Assembly: GCA_003342895.1 (NCBI GenBank)
Contig: PTFA01000407.1
Location: 1 to 64,000 of the forward strand
Source: Casuarius casuarius
Taxonomy: Eukaryota; Chordata; Aves; Casuariiformes; Casuariidae
Direction of reading: 5' to 3'
Length of the DNA: 64,000 nt
The translations under genes were made by a program, and so were the position numbers. Positions 11,795-23,800 of the stretch are shown here, piece after piece. The first letter of the stretch is position 1. Every line of letters starts with the position of its first letter. A model generated the notes under the pieces. That model worked only from the letters and a program-made list of their open reading frames with translations, made no database searches and was not told where the DNA came from.

Positions 11795-11863
11795 TTAACG
11801 TAGTTTGAGGTCATCGCCGCTTCCTAGGTTAGATCCAGGACTAGGGTCTTGTTGCCTTCTTGC
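11795..11863 (-). CDS. CBFB: CBFB coding exon 6 (C-terminus)
   Basis: After an acceptor CAG at 11866-11864, the normal frame reads 22 residues starting ARRQQDPSPGS and ending DDLKLR, then TAA at 11797-11795. Entered from the longer form of exon 5, the same exon is read in another frame, ending KKATRP at a TAG at 11843-11841. One exon therefore encodes two C-termini in different frames. Confidence 0.97.
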   Translation of the reverse strand, partial: ARRQQDPSPGSNLGSGDDLKLR

Positions 11864-14800
11864 CTGCATTAAACGAACACATTTAGGAACCAAAAAATGA
11901 TTCAGAAATTATCAGTTAAATGTATTAAGCACATGCATAAGACCACAGACAATTCCAAGGCAGAAAATTCACATTTCAAGCAAGAACCAAAGCATTAATT
12001 TTTAACATGAAAATCATCCTCCATCCCCACCCCCCCATCCCCTCTCTAGAGGGGCACCGAGCTTTGGCTCTGCCTCGCCGTCCCGTTCGGGGCCAGCAAG
12101 GCCGGAGGCTTTCTCTGCTCCGAGAAGATCCCAGAGGCAGCATGGGTGCGCGTGTGCACCCCCAGACTCAGCCTGTGGCTGGGATGCTTCTTGATATCAC
12201 TCTACATTGACAAGAGACTTTGAGAAGAACAGTAAAGACAACAGTTTTGTGCCTCTTCTGCCAAAAGACATTTTTGCTTTGAAATTCCCTCTGTTAACTG
12301 TTTTTGTAAATGCTCTTTGTAAATGCTCTCAGGTTCAGGATCTTGAGGAGACAGGCTACAATGCAAGATGGCAGGGTAGGTCACATCGTTGCCAGATAAA
12401 TTTCCCCTTAGTATATTTGTGTGATGGACAGTTAATTTGGTTTTCTTTTGGAACAAAGACTTCCACATTTATACATTAACAGCCCAGTACAATTTAATCT
12501 ATAGATTGACCGAAACAGTTTAACACTTCTTAAAGTTGGAGTTTCTCTGCAGCATATATTTCATTTTTTGTGAAACCTATATAATTAGCAATAATTCAAA
12601 GCTGAAAATACTCTGGCACTTATGACTGCATCCCTGTATTAGAAAACATTCATAATGTCAGTTCTCCTTCAAAATAAATGGCTCTGTTAAACTGCTTGAG
12701 TTGACAGCAATTTCAAGAGGAAATTAAGGATGGTCAACATCAGTCATAGTAAAAGAGACTTACCTATTATCTCCACCTGAGGAATGCACATGCATGTAGC
12801 CAGTACGTTTTTGTCCCAGAGGGCAAATCTATCTTGCCTGCTGATTTGCTTTTATTCTCTTGCTGGACAAGTAAAGAGCTATCCTTTTAAGTGAAGAAAT
12901 ATGACCAAGCAGCAACCCCCCCACGCACACTGTATTAGACATGCATAACACTTTTATTGTGTGTTTCTCAAAAATGCAATGCTGAATTCTTTCCTGCTTT
13001 GTTTGGAGAGCAAGATCTATTTAAGAATGAAACAGCTTATTCTTTGTAAGTTATGGCTATGCCAGTTTAAAAATAAATTCCAGGAGGAAAAAGCTATTCA
13101 TCTGCAATAAATGCTAAGAGTTCAGAAGCATCTGCTTTTTAAAAAGAAATTAGCAAAAGAAGGTAAATATGCATACTATTATTATTTTTAAGAGCAACTA
13201 AGTTCTCCTCCTTCCACTATTAAACATCCCCATACATGTTAGATGACAGCTATGCTGCATTTCCTCTGAGGCAGTAAGATTCAACCTTTATCCACTGCGA
13301 ATGTGTGCAGGAGAACACAGTCGAGAAGAAAGCCCAAGATGTCTCCTGCCAGACAGAGCTCACTGAGGGCGGACAAGCACCGCGTGCCACTTCTGCAACT
13401 GAACATCATGCTCCTTCCCCTTGATTCAGGCTCACAGCCTGAGTATTTTTTCTCCTCTGTACATATCCAGACTGTTTTTGAACCCTGCTGGCTTTTGCTT
13501 CCTCAGTGTCTCAAAAACCCCCCGTTTTCTCCTCTTTGCCCTCCACCCAGCACAAGACACTGCTCAGCTTCTCTTTCTTGCCTGTTGGTCGTAGATCACA
13601 GCTTCCATTTTATAATCACTCGATTAGCTTCCTTCCTACACCACGCAGCTTTGGTTTTGTGCACTCTACTTCTCTGGGCTGCCTGTTGCTCTCTACACCC
13701 TTTTTGCTACTTTAACACCGTCAATCTCAGCTGAACTTGCCAGTTGTGAAAACATCTTTGTGCGCACAAACTATTCCCCTCCACCACCTCTTCTGCTGTA
13801 TTCCCCCTTTTGACTATGACCACCTTCAAACACTGGCCATACTCAAGTCCTTGTAACATGTACTGCCCACAAAACTCAAGTTTTCACCTGAATAACGAGC
13901 TCTGATTTAAATATGCAATGAGAGTTTCACAGCTCAAGGCTGGGTAACAGGGTGGTAGGTCTTCAAAACCTGCCCAAAGCAATCGAGTTTGTTCCCTGAA
14001 AGTTACCAGGAAATTGTCCTAAAAAGGCTTGTTTTCTGCCTGCTACACTGAAATCCTGGAGAGGATATTAATGACTTCCTGTCTTCGAATGTCAGTGGTA
14101 GCAACAGCTAGAGCTGACTTGAGAAAATGGGAGACAAAAAGCATTTAAAAAACCTGTCAGAAGAGATTTATATTTCATGGTGAGGATCATCTACATTTTC
14201 TCAGTTTCCTAGTAGCACATGCTAATATTAATATGCTGCAAATGCTGCAATTAAATACTTTGAAAGCCACGCATGCACTTAAATTTCAAAGCACTACGAC
14301 TATTCTGGGAACATCCAAAACATGTTAGCTGTTTTTTAAGACATGCTAGTATCTCGATATTTTTATGTTTGCGAGTGTATAGCTGGCGCTTTGCCCTTTA
14401 ACTACCACTGCTCTCCAAATAGGATCAGGGGCCACATTCTCAGCTGGTGGAAGTCATCATCACACAAGTGCTGTTCAGTATAGCTCCACTGGCTTCACCA
14501 GCTGAAGCAACCTGCCATGTTCAGTGCTAGAACAGACAAAAACGCTCCAAAAAGGCACACAAAACACGCGACACCTGCCCCCTTACACAGACTTTTCATA
14601 CCTGGTTGAAAGAGGCAGAAACAGACCTAACACAGGCAGTTGTAGCAGTGAAACATGCAGTTCGGGCAATTATCAAGTTTTCACGACAGCACTGAATAAT
14701 ACAAGTATTTCAACTAAACCGTGACTGCTGCTCGGAGATGCTCCTGGGCTGCTTCTGAGTCATTTACTGACACCGAGGACGTCTTCCCGCCACAAGTGCA

Positions 14801-17800
14801 GTTACCCCGGGTCACACCCTGCTGCATGCTCTGCCCCATGCTAAACTGCAAATAAGCCCAGCCTGGCAACTCCCAAACCCTCTGCCATGTACCGCCAGTA
14901 TCGCTTTCTCCAGTTTGGACTTTTCCCTCTCTGCACGTTTCCCCCTTACCTACCATTCTTCTTGCCTGGCTCATTTTGCCCTGCTTGGAAGTGCAATTAG
15001 TTAGCTGCACCTACAAGTAGAAGTAGTCTTGCCTCCATCTCCTATATAAATGATGATTTAAAGTTTTGTTTTCCTTTCTTATAAATAACCCCATTCCAGT
15101 GAGCTCAAAGTTCATTCAATAAATCCCTCTAGTAATCAGCATGTTTTCAGGGAGGCTGTTCCCTCCTGCACCCTCTTTAAGGGGCCACTGCTTAGAATTG
15201 CATGTTTTAAGTATCACATTCGATATCTGGTACATTCATGTATCAAGTAGTAGTGTCAGCTGGATTTTAGATTTAGGGGAAAGACCTCTTGCTCTGTTCT
15301 ATCTACACTGGTCATACTCAGACTGAAGAAGTGATCTGTTTTTCCCACATGCAGAAAAATACAGAAACTGCCAGCCAACATCCCTGTGACGTACCAAACC
15401 CCAGCTTTCTCAGCAATCTGAAGGAATCACATTAAAACAAGCAGGTCTCATTGCACACAGCGCTAAAGATTTTAGATGTTAAAAGGCCTATTCCTTCCAG
15501 CCACTGAAGCAACTTTTTGACTATCAATATCACTGTGGGAAGGTTAATGAGTGAAAGCCATACTTAATTTTTTCTTCAACAAGAAAGTAAACTGGGATGT
15601 AAAGTTTTTCCTAATACAAAATGGCTGTTCCGCAGGCCTAAATACATACTTCTAGACTAATTTAAGAGCTGTACTAAAATTAACAAAAGGATAACAGTTC
15701 CTCTTTGCACACATTTCTGCTGTTGTCCAAGACTATAATGACTTTTTGTTTTTAACTTCTTCCCTTTTCTTCCAGGAAGAAACAAAGGCATGCGCTATCT
15801 TTAAGAGATACCAAAATCTTATTTTTACTGATCTGTTCTGTTACTGGTTTTGTACTCAATACACATTTTCTACACTTACTAGAAAAAACAGCAAGTTAAT
15901 GCTGCTGTACTTCTGCTTTAAAAGCAACAGTTTCCTCTTCAGAACCCAAATTATATGCACAGCAATTTTATTGTCAGATTCCAGAGATGACTCCAAGGTA
16001 CAAGGAGCATATGGTTGCATTTATACTTTTCCTAAAGTGGCCTTTTCTTTCAAAACATATGAAAGAATTCACATGATTTATGACATCACTGCAACTTGCA
16101 GGGTTTGCAGAAGCCACTACCGAACAACTACCAGATTTGCCCTTTCAAGTGATACACAAAAGGCATGACAAATTACCCTCAAATGTACTGAAAGCAGTCA
16201 TTACAATGCCTTACTAGTATCTGTGGATAAAGGTATAGTTTTGCATTTCAGTAAGGGGGATTTACACGTGGAACTTCTAAATGTCGGAGTGACAGCTCAG
16301 CCTCACTTAGACGCTCTCCTTCATTTGCACTATACTACTGTGTAAGAATACATAGACGTGAAACATCCTTAGTCTGTCACTCAGTATCCTGCCAAAGCAC
16401 GAGCACAGTATGCAATGACTACTCTTGTGCTTTACATGTTGAAAAAATGTTACAGCTCTATATAAAATTAAAAACACTCCAGTGCTGAAACATGGCCATT
16501 TCTGAAATGAAGAACAAGAGAAATCACCTTGTATGCAGACAGCAAGCACACTGTCAAGTATCAGGAAGCAGGTGATATTTTTGGCTGCTGACAAAGGGCA
16601 AAATACAACTTTGATTAAAAAAACTGCCACCAAATTCTTAACATTCACTTGCAGAAGAAATCTGCCTACCCGTATGGTGTTATCTGAAAGTTCTCCTCAC
16701 AACGTGTTACAGGAAGCTAAAAGTTCCCTTTTACAGATGTAAAAATGACAATTTCCAGAATTCTCTCTACTTTGGTTCCCATACTCTCAGCACAGCTAAT
16801 CAATCCTCTGAATTGCAGCATTTGCTGTAATTTTTGAAACGCATATCTCATGACTACGAAGCCATGCAGAAGCATCAGAATTACTCTGAGTGAGTAATGA
16901 GCCCAGCTTCGTAAAGATAAAGGACACTTGCTTCGATTAAAAAAGATGCATCTATCTTTTGCAATTGGGAAATGGAATATGCTGCCATGAGTCATGCATA
17001 ATGAGTCATGAGAAAGCAGTAGTTATTCATCTTATCTCAGCATATTTCATTTTTCAGTAAAACGCTGATTTAAAATTTGAAGGAGGAATATGTTGAATGT
17101 TATTCAGCTGCTACTTAGTGAAAGGCTCTAAACTCTAATACAGTTGTTTCAGCTGCTAAATCATTCCGTTTGTGTCAAATCTGGAATTTTCAAAGTGATA
17201 CAGCAGGAAGTCTGTTGGCACAAGTATCGGGTTGTGAGGAAAAACTTGTTAATAGTACACAGATCCCACCACTCTGGTAATGTTCCTGAAACTCAATGTG
17301 TTTTAATCAACACCACCAGTTTCCTTCCAAATATCCTGAAATTGAATAGTTAATGCAATGGATACACCCGGAGTTTCAATACCCAAAAATACTCTGCACT
17401 CAGCTTTCAGCACATGAAGCCATGCAAATCTTCTGCAATACGGAAGGAATTATAACTGGCCACAAGCCATTTAAAACCTCTAAAGTAGGAGATGGTATGA
17501 TGATTGACTGAAAGAATTGCAGGAACGTATTTGGCAGAAAACATTGCAAAGCCTCCTATAACATGCTATTCTAGATTTATTCGCACTGGACTGGTCTACT
17601 GACACCACAGGGTGAATAACATACTAACAAACAACAGGAACATTTGTAACAAAATCACCCTGGACTTGAGGGTAAACGACAGCAAAGGCTATCAACTGTA
17701 GTACTTTTGCACCTACGCTCACTTCAACCCTCTATTGCTGAGCTTTCTCCAAGCCTAAATACAGGCTAACTGGTATGGGCTAAAAGCCATAGCAGAGTAT

Positions 17801-20800
17801 AACTTACTTGCTGTATTTTGTCAATTTTCTTCTTAATAAATGAGATCGCTTGAAGTCATTGAATCATTAACGAGAAACCGTGGCTCTTTTGGACAGGGAT
17901 CACATTGGAGCATTTCCATCTGTTACTGGGGCACTTTGGTAAAAGCAGTTCCAAGAATAATGGCAACTAAGGAAGAAGGCACATAAGCACTTCCTCCAGC
18001 AGCCAAGACAGTTGGACACCATCCTCCTCCTCTTATCCCTCAACCCTGACCCTTGCTGCAGTTTGGCACGTTTTCAACAATGCCCATATAAATTTCTTAA
18101 GCTGGCTTTGAGAAACGTTCTGCAACTACACCCTCATCATGAAAATCATGCCAGCCATCACTGCTATGCTATTTGCGCCATCGTCTCACTTCTTCTATTT
18201 GCAATATGCTCTATTCAATTCTGTTAGCCCAAAACCCTGCAGCAAGTCCTGTACAAATCCTTAGATATGACCTGTCAAACATAAGTGTCTCTGACCCAAT
18301 ATGCCGGACCTTATGAGATGGATCCCTACACACAGAAGCTCCTCCACCTGCTGGCCACACTGACTTTCTGAAGGTTATGGAGCTTCCTGCACATTTTCAG
18401 AGATTTGTGACACACCTGAGAAAAACTCCCTTCACCATACGAGTTCATCAGAAAAAGCTAATGCAGTCCCTCAGTGTGGCTTATGTTGATAGCTCTGAGA
18501 AAGCAGAACTGAGGAAGCTGGAGCTAAATTTAGGAAGGATGGACATGGCTGCCACAAAGATGACCCTCCCTTTCTATGAATCACTCAAAATAAGCAGTCA
18601 GAATTGGGACCTCTGAATACCAGGCAGTAAAATCACAAAACCAATCTGCACTGCATATACACTTGGGATGCTGGTGAAAGGGAGGGAAGGCAGAATTTGG
18701 AGAAGGGCTGTCACAAAGAGTAGCCAAAATAAAGTCTTCTTGCGGACCACTCCACTGCGATTCTTTAATTGCATTCTGGCAGCTCCATACTGCTGAAATA
18801 GAGAGAGCAGATGCATTATGTGCCTTGGCATCTGTCATCTGTAATTTACTAAATAAGTGAAAAAAATCAGGCTGTTATGAAAAACTAAACAGTCAACATT
18901 TGGATTCTCTTAGAATGACTGTCAACCTACTGAAAAGAATTAAAAAAACCAAAAAACACAACAAAACCCTTGAACTTGAGAGCACACTGCAGATTTTCTT
19001 AAAGAGAGTACACAGTACCCAAAAAAAGACCAGTTACAGATCAAGCTCCTCCTAATGTTTAAATACTTTATATATATATATATATATATATAAATATATA
19101 TAAAAATAAATGAATTATCAATCCTGCTAACTTAGGCAGACCAGCACGAAGAAAAGCAACAAGCTGAAGGCTCTTCTTTAAATCCCTGATTAATGCAGAT
19201 GTTTGAACACAGAATTCTGTCCATGCCTCCGTTCAATTACTGTGAGTTGTACAATATTCAAGAGAAGAAGAGGGGAAATTTGGCCTTCTCAGAATTTAAG
19301 TCAGCAAAGCTGTGCCGCTAATATACACTAACAGTGACAATTTGTATTAGCACTTCTTGTGTCGTGGTCAGCCTGATGGAGCAGCCTGTACACTCCCAGG
19401 TCTCCGACAGGTTTGTGGGGAGACTCTCTCTCGCAGCCTTCACTTCTCAGGACAGCTCAAGCTACGGCAGCATGAGGAACCCCTTCATCACTATAAATTG
19501 CATCTCTAAGTAGCTAGCTGTCAGTCAGGGATATGATTTTTACCCCTTCCCTAAGCAGGTGCAGCTATCATCATGAGACTTCGTAGGCTAGATCCAGCGC
19601 CAGAAGTCGCTTTGTTTGCTGGCCATACTGCCCAGCTTACAGTAACCCCTCCTTTGCACTTAACTGTGGGAAGGAGAAGTATCCTTGGTCTTTCTTAATT
19701 ATGCCAAGCATCACTTAAGTTATTCAAATAATGGAAAACAGTCTCTCATAGTTGGTAAGAGATTATTTACATGTTAGTCCAAAGTCTTAGTGTTCTAACG
19801 TCATGAACTCTATACCTGATGACTCTTTTCTACTCCTATACCCATTCATGGCCTTTCTTTTAAGCTGACTGAAAGTTGAAACACACAATTTTCTTGACAA
19901 AGACTATACATATAAAAACCATTTAGCACCTGCCTCCATGAAGATCCATTTCAAGCATCCAAACTACTTCTAGAAACAGGGACCTCCTCACCAAAGAGGA
20001 CTCTGTGCGCTGAGCTGCTGCTCTCCCACCGCTGGCTACCGGAGAGCTGTGGAGCACGGCCAGGCCAAGCAGGCACAACCTGGTTGTGAATTCCTGACGC
20101 TGCTGCCCAGAGTCATTGCAACGTCCGTGTCTTTGCTTAAAATGCATCATGAAGCTACAGACAGGGGTCAACTGGATTAAAGTAAGGGCGAGCTGAGGAA
20201 GAAAAAAAGCATGGGAATGGGGCAAGCTTTTAGGTTTCAAGTACACATTAGTAAAATTTTCACTTTTGCATGAACACTTCTTTTCCAAGGGAAAAAGCTT
20301 TAAGGCTCCCTTTTAGAAAGTATTGTTTGAAGGTTGGTACAGAGGTTATAAATTTATAATTAATATTGATTGCCTCCAGACAGTATTCCTCTGTTGCTCA
20401 GCCCCCTTCTAACCTTCATTGACTGAAAGAAGATGCTTATATTACAGTATTCCCTGATTTGCAAAATTGATCTTCTCTGTACTATATTCAGCATTGATTC
20501 TGTACAGCACAAACTGTTTCTCTGATATATGCATTCATAGCACTTTTATATAAATACTAGTTATTTAGAAGTCCTTGCAAAACAGTCATAACTTTACTGG
20601 TCTACTTGTATTATGCTCACCTCAAAACCTTTTAAGGCAGTATATATACACACACGGTTTAGCAGTTTTTTTAAAAATATGGTATCTATCTAAAATATAA
20701 ACAAACTTATGCTATACATAAATACAGGCACGTACCAAGCCTGCACTACTCTCTGCATAAGTGGAAGCCACAAACTGGTTTTTTTTCCACATTCAAAAAG

Positions 20801-23800
20801 CTTTATTAAACTTTGTACTTTTTTAAAATCACTGTAGTTTTGGATAATACATATAACAAGAAGTAATGAAGTTCATTCCAGAACAGTTTTTGAGAAAACA
20901 ACTCAAAACACTTACAAGTGAGAGAATCTCATGAGGAAAAAGAAAAATGAGGAAAAAACCACCTTATTGGAATTTTATACTTTCTTCTGAAGCAAGCCAT
21001 ATTTAACCAAAATAGGTATATAACTGGTTAGAGTATCTCTTTACACTGGTAGTTTCAACTTAATTTTCCTTTTAAGTAAGAAAGAAGGAAGAGTAACTTC
21101 TCTGCTCAGAACCTTGAAGAGAATATGAAAATGAGCCCTATGACTTGATTTTGTATTACTGGTGAACTTTTTGCATTTCTTTAACAAACTCCTGTTTTCT
21201 AGAAGTTTGCAACTTGGGCATAATTAAATGAAATGCATATTTCCCATTTCAACTCATAATTCTCAAACAGTAGTTATACACAGAACGTGTAGAAAACTGA
21301 GGGCCATACTGAGTAGTTAAGATTTAGGTAAATTTGTATTCCAATAACTTTTATAAGTTCTCCCCCGCCCCTCTGTATTTTTGGTGCTTTTTATTGTGGG
21401 GGATTTCTAGTGGAAGGAGCAACGAAAAGTTCAAAACTGAGCTTTTTTCTGAAAAATGTGAAGCTTTTTAAAAATGGGAATTTCATGCAGTTTCCTAAAA
21501 TGGCTCTGCTTACCCATTAATGTATTTTATATTTAGCACAAGACCACAAACAGACAAGATTGCTAGACTAGACTAGGCTGTTTCAGGGAAGAGCAAACCA
21601 CTTTGCTTCTTTACTTGCAGCATTGCTAAAATAAAGAGCACTGCAGCAATACGGGAAATGAACACAAAATAGAAAAATATTAAATTTCAAAAATGCCTCC
21701 TTGAACAAATTGCATTGGAAAACTGAGCACAAATCCAACCAAGTAAAGCAATCAGTGGAGCATCTTTAGCTAAGCTCAAGAGTAACAGACTAGGACAAAC
21801 TAAGCTCTCAAATAGATTACTTTTGTGAAGGTTTGTTTTGTATAAGGCAGACTAACTTGAAAATGGAAACGAACCTGCAGACATGATGAAATAGCAACAC
21901 ACAAGATTTCCTCTTCTCTTCCTCCATTCCCCTGCTGAAAGTCCACCGCTTTGTACCCTCTGTCCCAGCAAACAGCTGGCAGGAGGCACCTGTCTGCTGC
22001 TTTTCTGGACTGAATTGCAGGCTGTTACTTTCAATGTACTCTAATTTCACTAACTAGGGGCCCTGTGAATCTCTCAGTCATTCTGGACAGCATAATGCAC
22101 TTTCCATCATGTTCCTAAGGGCAAAACACTGAATAAAAAGCAAAGTTTAGACATTGCTCAAGTCTTTCACTAGATAGCAACGTCACAGTAATTTCTGCAG
22201 AACACTTCTTATCCCGACACTGCACTCTGGTCATTCATACCGAAACCATCACAGAGAAGAAAAATGGAAGAAACTGATGCAAAAAAGTAGAATTTCACTT
22301 ATGTTCCTAACATTAACTCTCTTCCAAAAAATGAAGAGATAAAGAGATAATGAAAAACTATGCATCTCACTGATATCTCTTCAGTCTCCTCATTTTCCTT
22401 CTACTATTTTGGCAAAGAGAAACAAAGCACAAATAAATTTCAGGATCATATGCCTGGTTCAATCATACCAGATCCAGAATATGCCAGTAAAATAATGACC
22501 TTGGACCAAGTTTGCCATGGTTTGGCACTTGTTTATGGAAAGACAGAACTCTGTTTTCAGCTGGTATGAAGTCATTAAATAGTATAAGTTTGCTAAGTAG
22601 CCCAATGTTCCTAAAGTCAATGAAAATTCATACAATTATTTATTTTTACAACATGCCTTGGGGATACGGTCTTTCTCCATGTGTATCATTAAATATTTAC
22701 TGTCACAACATTCCAATATTTTTGTAAAAGCAAATACAATATTAATTTTGAAGACATTAATTTAAAGCACTCACCAACTTCAAAAGCATCTTTAAAACAA
22801 AGGAATTCTGAATGCAGTGAGGCAAGATTTGTACTATCTGATTTGACTAACCTACATAAGTTGACAAAAAACAGAAGCATCTTGTATTCAAAACTGAAAC
22901 TATGTTAAAATATAACAGAACACACTTCAACTCAGAGGCACTTAAGAACATAAATTAGAATTCGTAAATCCATTTGCACCTGAAAGTGCACCATTGTAAA
23001 AAAAAAAAAAAAANTAAGAACATAAATTAGAATTCGTAAATCCATTTGTGGGTTTTTAAGCACCATTGTAAAAAAAAAAAAAAAAGGAAAAAAAAAAGAA
23101 AAAGTCACTTATGGAAATTCAAGCACAATCTACCAAAACCACTGCTGATTCTGATCTCAGATGCAAAAGATGCGTTCACTAAAATAAAAATCCACTATGG
23201 TACCGACACTGTGAATAGAAAGCATAGTGTGTAATGCAAGGATGGCAAACAAACCTGATGGCGCTTTTCTTTTTTCTTTCTTTTTTTTTTTTTTTTTTAA
23301 GGACAATTAATAATGAAAATTAGAATAGTAGATAATTATTCTTAAATTGTTACCACACTTGCTATTTTCCTCCCCTTCAAAGTGTCACTACTATAACATC
23401 CAACTATCACATACATAACACAAACCACTTTAACTGTTCAACCACCTACTTTGGGATCACTCTTTGGCAAGAATACACCACTTTGTGTTTTGAAAGTCTG
23501 CACAGAGACTTAGAATAGGGAATCTTTTCTACAGAGAAAGCTGTATAAATAAAGAATTGAATCTCTGATCATTTTCATATGCTGCCAGGCTTTGGATGGA
23601 TGAATGTTTCCAAAGAGCTGGCGCCTCTGTTTTGGGTAGGAGTGGGTGGAATATTATAAGATTCCCCTTCCCTCCCCCACTGAAGCAGAGTCTGGTCTCT
23701 ATTAAAGGCATTTCAGCTATAATACTAGTCTGAAATCTTTTGATTTTACACAGTGTTGCAATTCCTGTAACAATCTTTGAACAGGATCTCAGTGTTAAAG

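Noticed and set aside
18377..18616. 79-codon plus-strand frame with a charged segment in CBFB intron 5
   Set aside because: Short, no recognised family, no splice sites or conservation evidence. Chance ORFs of this size are common here.
22980..23300. Poly(A)/poly(T) runs as signs of a processed pseudogene
   Set aside because: No coding similarity precedes the A-tracts. They look like simple-sequence expansion and a local duplication.
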